Assembly: GCF_002813635.1 (NCBI RefSeq)
Contig: NZ_CP016382.1
Coordinates: 558,001 to 622,000, forward strand
Origin: Spiribacter roseus
GTDB taxonomy: Bacteria; Pseudomonadota; Gammaproteobacteria; Nitrococcales; Nitrococcaceae
Length of the DNA stretch: 64,000 nt
Direction of reading: 5' to 3'
The position numbers were made by a program, and so were the translations under genes. The first letter of the stretch is position 1, and the number at the start of each line of letters is the position of its first letter. The notes beneath the pieces are model-generated. The model did not search any database, was not told the origin of the DNA, and saw only the letters and a list, made by a program, of their open reading frames with translations. Below, one piece after another: positions 25,679-33,688 of this stretch.

Positions 25679-25704
25679 CCAGAGCGCTCTGATATCGTGA
25701 CGGT

Positions 25705-26622
25705 ATGACGACCGTTCAGGGCCTGCACCACATCACCGCCGTCGCCGCGGATCCGCAGCGCAACGCTGATTTTTACACGCGGGTCCTGGGGCTTCGCCTG
25801 GTCAAAAAGACCGTCAATCAGGACGATCCGTCCAGCTATCACCTCTACTACGGGGATGATCGCGGCCGTCCCGGCACGGCGATGACGTTCTTCCCGTTTC
25901 CGGGAGTGCCGGCGGGCCAAGCGGGCCGCGGTCAGCCCCTCGAGACGCGTTTTTCGGTGCCGGCTGATGCCATTGCCGCCTGGCAGTCACAGCTCGCCGA
26001 CGCCGGTATCACGGTCACGCCGGGTCATACCGATGTCCCGATGCTGCAGTTTCACGATCCCGATGGTCTGCCGCTGGCGCTGATCGGTGATGCTCCCTCG
26101 TCCATCGCCGCTGACACGCGCGGCGAAACCGCCATTCGAGGGTTTTCGGGCATGAGTCTTGCCAGTCACCGGCCGGTCGCCACTGCGCGAGTGCTGACCG
26201 GGCTGCTGGATTATGTCGAGTCGGGCGCCGGCGTGGGCGGCACGCGGTTTGTCAGCGTTGACGCGCCGCTCGCCCGACACATCGACCTGGTGGAGGACGT
26301 TGCACCGGGGCAGGCGGGCTACGGCACCGTCCATCATGTCGCGTTCCGGGTCGCGGATCGTCCGGCGCTGCTCGAGCGGCTCGAGCGCATCCGCGCCTGG
26401 CAGCTGCCGTGTTCCGGTGAGGTCGATCGGTATTATTTCCGCTCGGTGTACTTTCGCGAACCCGGTGGCATGCTGTTTGAGATTGCCACGGATGATCCGG
26501 GGTTTGACGTGGATGAGCCGGTGGAATCACTGGGCAGTGACCTCAAGCTACCGCCGGCGCATGAGCCGATGCGCGCCACCATCGAGGCGCAGTTGCCAGC
26601 GCTTGTAAGTCGGCCCCTGTGA
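25705..26622 (+). CDS. Ring-cleaving dioxygenase-like VOC protein
   Basis: A 305-residue protein with two vicinal-oxygen-chelate (glyoxalase/bleomycin resistance) modules, similar to the MhqO/MhqA-like ring-cleaving dioxygenase family. Metal-ligand patterns occur as GLHHITAVA near residue 6, TVHHVAFRV near 210, and the GGMLFEIATDDPGF block (about 255-268) at the second module. These enzymes act on hydroquinone-type substrates; the true substrate is unknown. It starts 26 bases after the persulfide dioxygenase gene and shares GTGA with the next gene, so the group is probably cotranscribed. Confidence 0.82.
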   Translation: MTTVQGLHHITAVAADPQRNADFYTRVLGLRLVKKTVNQDDPSSYHLYYGDDRGRPGTAMTFFPFPGVPAGQAGRGQPLETRFSVPADAIAAWQSQLADAGITVTPGHTDVPMLQFHDPDGLPLALIGDAPSSIAADTRGETAIRGFSGMSLASHRPVATARVLTGLLDYVESGAGVGGTRFVSVDAPLARHIDLVEDVAPGQAGYGTVHHVAFRVADRPALLERLERIRAWQLPCSGEVDRYYFRSVYFREPGGMLFEIATDDPGFDVDEPVESLGSDLKLPPAHEPMRATIEAQLPALVSRPL

Positions 26623-27623
26623 CAACCTTCAAGGTCGGTGAAAAGGACCGCGATGGGCGGCAGAAGCGCATTGACTACTCAGGCCGCTACCTGCGGGCGA
26701 GCCGCACCGGTGGGGTGGCGCTGCGCGCCCATGTCAAGGCCGCCGGCATCAACCTGACCGGCAACACCAGCCATGGCTTTCGTGTCTCCACCCGGTTGGC
26801 GAAGAACACCCAGGTCGCCATGCAGAACGGCCGGTTCGTGCTCCGGGGTCGCTACGGATCCGATATCGCCAAGGTGAACCTCTCGAAAAGCGGCGTGAGC
26901 GTTTCGAGCAAGGTGGGGCTCGGCACCATCAACTGGCTGCGCCCGGGCGCCTCGTCGGCAAAGTTCGCCGGCGTGCAGTTCCGTGGTCAGAAAGCGGCGG
27001 CCGCCAATGCAATCTATCTGACGCTGATGGGGTTGGCGCGCCTGACCGGGGCGCTTTTCCGGCTCGCGGGGTGGAGCGTGCGGTTGCTGGCCGGTGCCCT
27101 GCAATGGGCCGTCGGGCGCTGGCAGCAGGCCCGCCAGGCCCGGGAGCGCATTGCCGTGGATACCGACACCGCGGCAGCCGCCGGCGAGGCCGTGCTCGGG
27201 GCACATGGCATCGTCCCATCCGCCGAACCGGTCCGCGATCTGTTCGCCGCACTCGTTTACCTGACCGCCGTCATGGGGCGGGGCGATCGGGCGCTTGATG
27301 CGGCAATTGTTGACGCCCATGTCCCCGACAACCCGTTCACCGCGGTGCTGGTGACGGATGTCAATGCGGCGGGTGGGGTCCTCGAGGAGGCCCTCGCGGA
27401 TCGCCCGGCCGCCGAAGACCCCGCGGCGATCCTCGGCGTGATCCACCATCTGGCGGGTGCTTTCGCCGCGCGCGTCGATGAGGCCCTCCGCACCGAGGCG
27501 GTGTTCGCCATCGATGACGCCTGCCTGGCCCTGGGGCCGCGCACCATCCTGCAGGATGCGCTGCTCGACCGGCTGGTGGAATCCCTCGGTGTCGAACTCC
27601 AGTTGATCGGAGAGCGGGAATGA
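26619..27623 (+). CDS. Uncharacterised membrane-associated protein paired with DUF3320 gene
   Basis: I do not recognise this 334-residue protein. The first 120 residues are basic and beta-like, with many Ser, Gly and Val (VNLSKSGVSVSSKVGLGTINW at about 86-106, split around Val-Ser-Ser). A hydrophobic or amphipathic region at about 127-168 could be one or two membrane segments. The remaining 165 residues are helical and acidic. The GTG start overlaps the previous stop by 4 bases and its own stop overlaps the following ATG by 4 bases, so the product is made together with the DUF3320-like protein. Confidence 0.65.
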   Translation: MTTFKVGEKDRDGRQKRIDYSGRYLRASRTGGVALRAHVKAAGINLTGNTSHGFRVSTRLAKNTQVAMQNGRFVLRGRYGSDIAKVNLSKSGVSVSSKVGLGTINWLRPGASSAKFAGVQFRGQKAAAANAIYLTLMGLARLTGALFRLAGWSVRLLAGALQWAVGRWQQARQARERIAVDTDTAAAAGEAVLGAHGIVPSAEPVRDLFAALVYLTAVMGRGDRALDAAIVDAHVPDNPFTAVLVTDVNAAGGVLEEALADRPAAEDPAAILGVIHHLAGAFAARVDEALRTEAVFAIDDACLALGPRTILQDALLDRLVESLGVELQLIGERE

Positions 27624-28348
27624 CCGACGACCTCGGCGGCTTTGAGGCGGCGGTTCGCCTCCATGAGCAGCTCCTGAGACGACCCGACCCGGAGGCCGCT
27701 GCGGCGCAGCTGTGCCCCGGCCGGCTCGATCCGCCAACCCGGTGGACAGCCGATCTTCATCCGATACGCGCCTATCAGGCGATCGACCCGACCCGGCTGT
27801 CGCTGGCGGGGTATGACGACTTTCATGCCATTCCGGACGCGTCCCTTGACGCGGCAATCGGAGGGGTTGTCGACGCCGAGGGGCCGGTGCATTTCGATAC
27901 CCTGGCCGACCGCCTGCTGGCGGCCGCCGACGTGGGCCGGCTCGGCTCGCGCATCCGCGAGCGGATCGAGGCACGCCTCCAGGCCCTGTCGGCAACCCCC
28001 GATCTAAGCCAGCGGGGCGGGTTCGTCGCCCGTCCCGCGCAGTTTCTCAAGCCGCCCTATCGCGACTGGCGTGAGGCGCCGGAGAAAACCCGGCGGCTGG
28101 AAGCCGTCAGTGATGAGGAGCTCATGCTCGCGCTCTTCCGCGCGGTACTCGACGGCAACGCCAACGATGCTGAGACCGCGATGAATGCGGGCATCCACGC
28201 CATCGGATTCACGCGGCTGACGGACAACGCGCGCGATCGGCTACAGGGACCACTGGCGGCCCTGCTCGATGGGGGAATACTGGAGGCGGTGGGTGACGGG
28301 CTTCGGGTGGCAACGTTACCCTGTCCAGTCGATGACACACGATCATAG
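27620..28348 (+). CDS. Free-standing DUF3320-like protein
   Basis: A 242-residue protein. From residue 64 (GYDDFHAIPDASLDAAI) it follows the DUF3320 pattern: EGPVHFDTLADRLLAAADVGRLGSR (87-111), GGFVARPAQF (133-142), and the closing GIHAIGFTRL...LLDGGILE. In known proteins DUF3320 sits at the C-terminus of very large AAA+ helicase/nuclease proteins; here there is no helicase. The ATG overlaps the previous stop by 4 bases. The last 17 bases overlap the start of the CDF gene. Function unknown; a nucleic-acid-binding winged-helix-like role is a guess. Confidence 0.65.
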   Translation: MTDDLGGFEAAVRLHEQLLRRPDPEAAAAQLCPGRLDPPTRWTADLHPIRAYQAIDPTRLSLAGYDDFHAIPDASLDAAIGGVVDAEGPVHFDTLADRLLAAADVGRLGSRIRERIEARLQALSATPDLSQRGGFVARPAQFLKPPYRDWREAPEKTRRLEAVSDEELMLALFRAVLDGNANDAETAMNAGIHAIGFTRLTDNARDRLQGPLAALLDGGILEAVGDGLRVATLPCPVDDTRS

Positions 28349-29234
28349 CCACGACCATAGCGCGCATTTCGCTGCCCATAACCGCTCATTCGCCATCGCC
28401 GTGGTGCTCAATACGCTGTTCGTGGTGATTGAGGCGGTTTACGGCGTGATGGCGGGGTCGCTCGCGCTCATCGCCGATGCCGGTCATAACCTCAGTGATG
28501 TCCTGGGGCTCATCATGGCCTGGGCGGCCAGCTGGATGGCGGGCAGGGCCGCCACCGACGCCCGGACCTATGGCCTGAAAAAGACCACGATTCTGGCGGC
28601 GCTGTTCAATGCGCTGATCCTCATCGCCGCGGTCGGCGGGATCACCTGGGAGGCCGTCCGAAGGCTGGCTGATCCGGCTGATGTCGCCGGTCTCACCGTG
28701 ATCGGCGTGGCGGCGATCGGGGTAGTGATCAACGCGATCACCATGCTGCTGTTCCTCAAGGGCCAGCGGGGCGACATCAATATCCGCGGGGCGTTTCTGC
28801 ACATGGCCGCCGATACGGCGGTATCGGTTGGTGTCGTGGTCTCCGGCACGATGCTGGTGCTGACCGGGCTCGCCTGGATCGACCCCGTGGTGAGCCTTGT
28901 CATTGCGGCGGTGATCTTCATCGGCACCTGGCAGCTGCTCAAGGATTCGCTGGCGCTCGCCACCGACGCCGTGCCCCGGGGCATTGATCCAGCCGCGGTG
29001 CGGGCCCGTCTTGAGGCGCTGCCCGGTGTGAGCTCCGCCCATCATTTGCACATCTGGGCGCTGAGCACGACCGAGAACGCGCTGACCGTCCATCTCGTCA
29101 AACCCGATCCCGAGGGCGACGACAGCCTCATCAGCGAGGCTTCAGCCATGCTGGCCGAGGACTTCAATATCCAGCACACCACCATCCAGTACGAGCGGGA
29201 CCATCAACAGTGTCCGACCGGTGGCGGTTGTTGA
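28332..29234 (+). CDS. Cation diffusion facilitator (Zn/Co/Cd efflux)
   Basis: A 300-residue CDF transporter of the CzcD/ZitB type. It begins with a His-rich stretch (MTHDHSHDHSAHFAAHN), has six hydrophobic segments, and shows the transport-site motifs HNLSD in helix II (Asp, His) and HMAADT in helix V. The C-terminal ferredoxin-like domain (from about residue 205) ends with QHTTIQYERDHQQC. It exports divalent metal ions using the proton gradient. I chose the ATG at 28332; a longer frame starts inside the preceding gene. Overlap with that gene suggests cotranscription. Confidence 0.9.
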   Translation: MTHDHSHDHSAHFAAHNRSFAIAVVLNTLFVVIEAVYGVMAGSLALIADAGHNLSDVLGLIMAWAASWMAGRAATDARTYGLKKTTILAALFNALILIAAVGGITWEAVRRLADPADVAGLTVIGVAAIGVVINAITMLLFLKGQRGDINIRGAFLHMAADTAVSVGVVVSGTMLVLTGLAWIDPVVSLVIAAVIFIGTWQLLKDSLALATDAVPRGIDPAAVRARLEALPGVSSAHHLHIWALSTTENALTVHLVKPDPEGDDSLISEASAMLAEDFNIQHTTIQYERDHQQCPTGGGC

Positions 29235-29251
29235 GTGATAACGTGCTCGTC

Positions 29252-29923
29252 ATGAAGCCGATCATCGTTTTCGACGTCAATGAGACGCTACTGGATCTGA
29301 CAACGCTCGAACCGCTGTTCGCGCGCTGCCTGGGTGACCGCCGCGCCATGCGGGACTGGTTTGCCGAGCTGATTCTCTACTCCCAGACCGTCACGCTCGC
29401 CGGGCGCTATGTGCCATTCAGCGAGCTGGCCATCGCGACGCTGCGCATGCGCGCCGAGGTGATGGGCGCTCGGCTTACAGCCGCGGATGAGCAGGCACTG
29501 GGTGAGTTGATCCGCTCCATGCCGGCCCATGCAGATGTCGTCCCGGCACTCGAGCGTCTGCGGGCCAGCGGTTACCGGCTGGTGACGCTGACCAACTCGC
29601 CGCCGTCCGCATCCCCGACACCGCTCGAGCGGGCGGGGATCGCCGAGTACTTTGAAGCGCATTACAGCGTCCATCCAGTGGGCCAGTTCAAGCCCGCGCC
29701 GGCCTGCTACCGCCAGGTGGCATCGGCACTGGGGGTGCCGCTGCGGGATCTATTGCTGGTGGCCTGCCACGGCTGGGATACCATCGGCGCTCAGGCGGCG
29801 GGCTGTCAGGCCGCGTTTATCAAGCGCGCGGGCAACGCCGAAATCCGGCTCGCGGATCTCCCTCGACCCGACTTTGCCGCCGATGATCTCGAGACGCTGG
29901 TCGCAACGTTGGTCGCCGCCTGA
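29252..29923 (+). CDS. HAD-superfamily haloacid dehalogenase-like hydrolase
   Basis: A 223-residue protein of the L-2-haloacid dehalogenase type. Motif I is DVNETLLDL with the nucleophile Asp8, motif II LTNSPP, motif III lysine in FKPAPACYRQ, motif IV VACHGWDTIGAQAAG. The N-V-N-E-T-L variant and cap domain length fit type II haloacid dehalogenases, but phosphatase activity is possible. I chose the ATG at 29252; a GTG nine bases earlier is an alternative. The stop codon is directly followed by the yaiI ATG. Confidence 0.85.
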   Translation: MKPIIVFDVNETLLDLTTLEPLFARCLGDRRAMRDWFAELILYSQTVTLAGRYVPFSELAIATLRMRAEVMGARLTAADEQALGELIRSMPAHADVVPALERLRASGYRLVTLTNSPPSASPTPLERAGIAEYFEAHYSVHPVGQFKPAPACYRQVASALGVPLRDLLLVACHGWDTIGAQAAGCQAAFIKRAGNAEIRLADLPRPDFAADDLETLVATLVAA

Positions 29924-30373
29924 ATGCGTCTCTGGGTTGATGCCGATGCCTGTCCGGTCGCCGTTCGGGAAATCCTGTTTCGGGCGGCGCAGCGAACCGG
30001 CGTGCGGCTCACCCTGATCGCCAACCAACCGATCCCCGTGCCCCCGTCGCCCCTTATCGACACGGTACAGGTCGCTTCAGGCTTTGATGTGGCCGATGAC
30101 GAGATTGTCCGTCGGGTGGGGGCCGGGGATCTAGTGGTGACGAGTGATGTCCCACTGGCTGCAGAGGTCATCGATCGGGATGCGTTGGTTCTGACGCCCC
30201 GGGGCGAGGCGCAGACGCGTGAGAATATCCGCGCCCGGCTGCAGATGCGGGATTTCATGGAAACGCTGCGCGGCAGCGGTATCCATACCGGGGGCCCGTC
30301 GGGCCTGACGGCCGCCGATCGTAAGCGCTTCGCGGATGCACTGGATCGCTATCTCGCGCACAATACCCGTTAA
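29924..30373 (+). CDS. yaiI: YaiI/YqxD family (DUF188) protein
   Basis: A 149-residue DUF188 protein with the characteristic start [15 protein letters not shown], the [25 protein letters not shown] block and the closing F-M-E-x-L-R-G-S-G-x-x-T-G-G-P. Complete for the family. A PIN-like nuclease fold has been proposed, but its function is not known. It begins on the base after the HAD gene stop. Confidence 0.92.
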   Translation: MRLWVDADACPVAVREILFRAAQRTGVRLTLIANQPIPVPPSPLIDTVQVASGFDVADDEIVRRVGAGDLVVTSDVPLAAEVIDRDALVLTPRGEAQTRENIRARLQMRDFMETLRGSGIHTGGPSGLTAADRKRFADALDRYLAHNTR

Positions 30374-30394
30374 AATTTCAGAAGAGACGACGCC

Positions 30395-31924
30395 ATGGAT
30401 TTGATCGATCGTCGCCGTCGGCGACTCATGCAGGGATTGGGGGTTGCCGGTGCGGTGACCGCGACCGGGACCTGGCCGATGCTTGGTCATGCACAGAACC
30501 CGACTCGCGGGGGAACACTCCGCATGGCACTGCCGCTCGCCGAGAATCTCGAGCCGGTGACCATGAGTGGTGGCGGTGTCATCGCCATCGTCCAGCAGGT
30601 CGCGGAGTATCTGGTCTGGGCCGAGGATGACCTCAGCCTTCGCCCGGTGCTCGCGACCGACTGGTCATCGCAGGACAACGCCCGGATCTGGCACTTCAAG
30701 CTTCGGGAAGGCGTTGAGTTTCATAACGGCCAGGAGATGACGAGCGCGGATGTCGTGGCCAGCTTCCGGCGCATGGTCCAGCCCGACAGTGGCTCCTCCG
30801 GTGCGGCACAGCTCGACTTCCTCAAGCCCGAGAACGTCACCGCGGATGGACGCTATGGGGTGCGCTTTGCCCTGGATCGTCCAGTGGGCGCCTTCCCGTA
30901 CTACACACACGTGTACAACGCAGTGATCCTGCCGGCCGATTACGACGGTGACTTTGCGAATAATCCGATTGGCACCGGCCCCTTCCGGCTGACCGATTAT
31001 CGCCCGCAGGAGGGCGCCAGCCTCGAGCGCAATCCGCGTTACTGGAATGATCCGCTGCCTTACCTGGACCGCGTCGAGATGGACTTCTACGACGGCTCAC
31101 AGCCGCAGGTGCTCGCCATGCAGGGCGGCGAGGCGGATGCCATGCTCTCTGCGGGCTATATCGATATCCGGCCCCTTTTCGAGGCCGACAACGTGCGCAT
31201 GGTCACCCAGCCCACCGCGACGCACGCGCAGGTCACCATGCGCACGGATCAGAAACCCTTTGATGACGTGCGGGTCCGGCAGGCCGTCGCCCTGGCGGTT
31301 GATCGACCGAGGGCGATGGAGGTCCTGCTGGGCGGCAATGCGGCGATCGGCAATGATCATCCGCTCGCGCCGATCTATCCGGTGGGTGTCGAGCTGGATC
31401 AGCGCCGCAAGGACATTGAACGGGCGAGGGCGCTACTCGCCGAGGCGGGCTATCCCGATGGCTTCCCGATCGATCTCCACGTCGGTCGTCTTGCCGAGCT
31501 CCCGCAGTACGCCGAGATGCTCCAGCAGATGTTGAGTCAGGTCGGTATTCAGGCTGATCTGAAAATCGAGCCGTTGAATGTCTATTACGATCATTGGACC
31601 GAGGTGACGTTTGGTGTGACGGACTGGGCGAGTCGGGCGACGCCGGGGCAGATCCTCAATGCGGCATTCCGCGGCGGCGCGGATTGGAACGCACCGAAAT
31701 GGACGAATGCCCGTTTCGACGCACTGCTCGATGATTTCGAGCGCGAGCCGGATCCGGCGGCGCGTGCCGAGATTGCTGACTCACTTGCGGCAATCCTGCA
31801 GGAAGAGGTCCCGGCGGTGATCGGTTATTTCAAGGACGGCTTCCGACCGGTCAATAAACGGGTGATGAATCTGCCCGGTAATATGTCGAACTTCCTTGAT
31901 CTGACTCGTACCTGGGTGACCTGA
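30395..31924 (+). CDS. Peptide/opine ABC transporter substrate-binding protein
   Basis: A 509-residue family 5 solute-binding protein (DppA/OppA class). The N-terminus is a probable Tat signal (RRRRRLMQG, then a short hydrophobic stretch and GHAQN), so it would be folded before export. Family landmarks: KLREGVEFHNGQEMTSADVVASFRRM and NPIGTGPFRL, followed by VRQAVALAVDR. It delivers di- or oligopeptides, or a related amine, to the permeases encoded directly downstream. The ligand cannot be assigned from sequence. Confidence 0.9.
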   Translation: MDLIDRRRRRLMQGLGVAGAVTATGTWPMLGHAQNPTRGGTLRMALPLAENLEPVTMSGGGVIAIVQQVAEYLVWAEDDLSLRPVLATDWSSQDNARIWHFKLREGVEFHNGQEMTSADVVASFRRMVQPDSGSSGAAQLDFLKPENVTADGRYGVRFALDRPVGAFPYYTHVYNAVILPADYDGDFANNPIGTGPFRLTDYRPQEGASLERNPRYWNDPLPYLDRVEMDFYDGSQPQVLAMQGGEADAMLSAGYIDIRPLFEADNVRMVTQPTATHAQVTMRTDQKPFDDVRVRQAVALAVDRPRAMEVLLGGNAAIGNDHPLAPIYPVGVELDQRRKDIERARALLAEAGYPDGFPIDLHVGRLAELPQYAEMLQQMLSQVGIQADLKIEPLNVYYDHWTEVTFGVTDWASRATPGQILNAAFRGGADWNAPKWTNARFDALLDDFEREPDPAARAEIADSLAAILQEEVPAVIGYFKDGFRPVNKRVMNLPGNMSNFLDLTRTWVT

Positions 31925-31932
31925 ACGCGTCC

Positions 31933-32886
31933 ATGCTGCGCTATACCGCCCGGCGGCTGATGCTGCTTGGCCTGACGCTGCTCGTTGCATCGGTGCTCAT
32001 CTTCACGATGACGACGGTGCTGCCGGGCGACGTCGGCCGGATCATTCTGGGTCCCTTCGCCCAGGAGAGCGCCGTTGAGGCGCTGAATGTGGAGTTGGGA
32101 CTGAATCAACCCATCGTCGTGCGGTATCTCCAGTGGATAGGGGGCGTGCTGCAGGGCGATTGGGGTGAGTCGCTGTCGTTGAATACGCCGGTGCTGCCGC
32201 TCGCGTTGGAGCGGCTCGGCCGCTCGCTGGTGCTCGCCGCCCTGGCGATCGGCATCCTGATCCCGCTGGCCATTGGCGTTGGGGTCGCGGCCGGGCGCCG
32301 CCCCGGTGGGGGCCTCGATCGGGTGGCTTCCATTCTGGGTCTGGCGCTGGGGGCCATGCCGGAGTTCGTCACGGGCGTTGTGCTGATCGTGGCCTTTGGT
32401 ATCGCGCTCCCGTGGTTCCCGGTGCAGGCCGTGACCGGGCCGGATGGCGGGTTCTGGGCGATGCTCCACGGCCTGGTGCTACCGGCGATGTGCCTCGTGC
32501 TGCTGCTGTTTGCCTACCTCTTTCGAATGACCCGGGCTGGCATGATCGCCGCGCTCGAGGCGGACTACACGCGCACGGCACGGCTGAAGGGTCTGCCCGA
32601 GCGGATCGTGCTTCGACGCCACGTCCTTCGCAACGCGCTCCTGCCGACGGTGACCGTGATCGGCGCGCAGCTCGGCTGGCTGGTGGGCGGACTGGTTGTT
32701 GTCGAGAGCCTGTTCCGGTATCCGGGTATCGGGAGTCTGCTCCACAACGCGGCCTCCAACAAGGACGTGCCATTGCTTGCAGGCTGCACGCTGCTGGTGA
32801 CGCTGGTGTTTTCCCTCGCCAACCTGACCGCGGACCTTGTCTATGGCCTGCTCAACCCGCGGGTGCGCGATGCCGTCGCTGAGTAG
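31933..32886 (+). CDS. ABC permease, DppB type
   Basis: A 317-residue inner-membrane permease with six helices and the EAA-type loop (EADYTRTARLKGLPERIVLRRHVLRNALLP, around residue 213). It begins 8 bases after the binding-protein gene stop, and its end overlaps the next permease start. It is the first of two permeases of a peptide-type importer. Confidence 0.92.
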   Translation: MLRYTARRLMLLGLTLLVASVLIFTMTTVLPGDVGRIILGPFAQESAVEALNVELGLNQPIVVRYLQWIGGVLQGDWGESLSLNTPVLPLALERLGRSLVLAALAIGILIPLAIGVGVAAGRRPGGGLDRVASILGLALGAMPEFVTGVVLIVAFGIALPWFPVQAVTGPDGGFWAMLHGLVLPAMCLVLLLFAYLFRMTRAGMIAALEADYTRTARLKGLPERIVLRRHVLRNALLPTVTVIGAQLGWLVGGLVVVESLFRYPGIGSLLHNAASNKDVPLLAGCTLLVTLVFSLANLTADLVYGLLNPRVRDAVAE

Positions 32887-33688
32887 TCTCTGGCGCCGCT
32901 CGCCGGGGCTCACCGTGGGGCTCGTCATGGTGGGGCTCTGGGTCGTCACCGCGGCACTGGCGCCCTGGGTGGCCCCTCATGCGCCGACCGCGATGGGCAT
33001 CGGGCCAACCACGGCGCCGCCGTCCCTGGCGCACTGGTTGGGCACGGATGAGTATGGGCGGGATATCCTCAGCCGCGTTATCTACGGTGGCCGTTATGTG
33101 CTTGCGATCGCACCGGCATCGACCCTGCTGGGGCTTGTCATTGGGACGCTGTTGGGACTGATCTCCGCCTATAATGGCCGCTGGCTTGATGAGCTCATCA
33201 TGCGCCTTCTGGATGCGGTCATGGCGTTCCCGATCGTGGTGCTCGCGTTGCTGGCGCTGACAGCGCTGGGTAGCTCAACGCTGAATGTCATCCTGGTGAT
33301 CGGACTGGTGTTCGCACCGCTGATCGCCCGGACCGCCCGGGCCGCCGCACTGACTGAGGTCCGCAAGGAGTATGTCGAGGCCGCAAGGCTTCGCGGCGAG
33401 GGTTATTTTCGGGTGCTGATGGTCGAGGTCGCCCCCAATATCCGTGGTCCCCTGATGGTGGAGGGAACCATTCGTCTTGGCTATGCGGTCTTTACATCGG
33501 CGACGCTCGGGTTTCTGGGGCTGGGCGTCCAGCCGCCCGCGCCGGATTGGGGATTGATGGTCGCGAGTAGCCGATCCCTGCTCACGACGGCACCCTGGGC
33601 GGTTCTGGCGCCGGCGATGGCGATTGCCTTTGTCGTCATCGGGTTTTCCCTGATCTCTGATGGCCTGCGGGATCTGGAAACGCAATGA
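32870..33688 (+). CDS. ABC permease, DppC type
   Basis: A 272-residue second permease with an N-terminal helix, HWLGTDEYGRDILSRVIYG, and the EAA loop (VEAARLRGEGYFRVLMVEVAPN). The ATG at 32870 overlaps the preceding gene by 17 bases; a longer frame to 32837 is a shadow of that gene. Its stop overlaps the ATPase start by 4 bases. Confidence 0.92.
   Translation: MPSLSSLWRRSPGLTVGLVMVGLWVVTAALAPWVAPHAPTAMGIGPTTAPPSLAHWLGTDEYGRDILSRVIYGGRYVLAIAPASTLLGLVIGTLLGLISAYNGRWLDELIMRLLDAVMAFPIVVLALLALTALGSSTLNVILVIGLVFAPLIARTARAAALTEVRKEYVEAARLRGEGYFRVLMVEVAPNIRGPLMVEGTIRLGYAVFTSATLGFLGLGVQPPAPDWGLMVASSRSLLTTAPWAVLAPAMAIAFVVIGFSLISDGLRDLETQ

Noticed and set aside
26679-27995. 438-codon leftward open frame
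   Set aside because: Antisense to the two coupled genes at 26619-28348; translation is Arg/Gly/Pro-rich without a fold.
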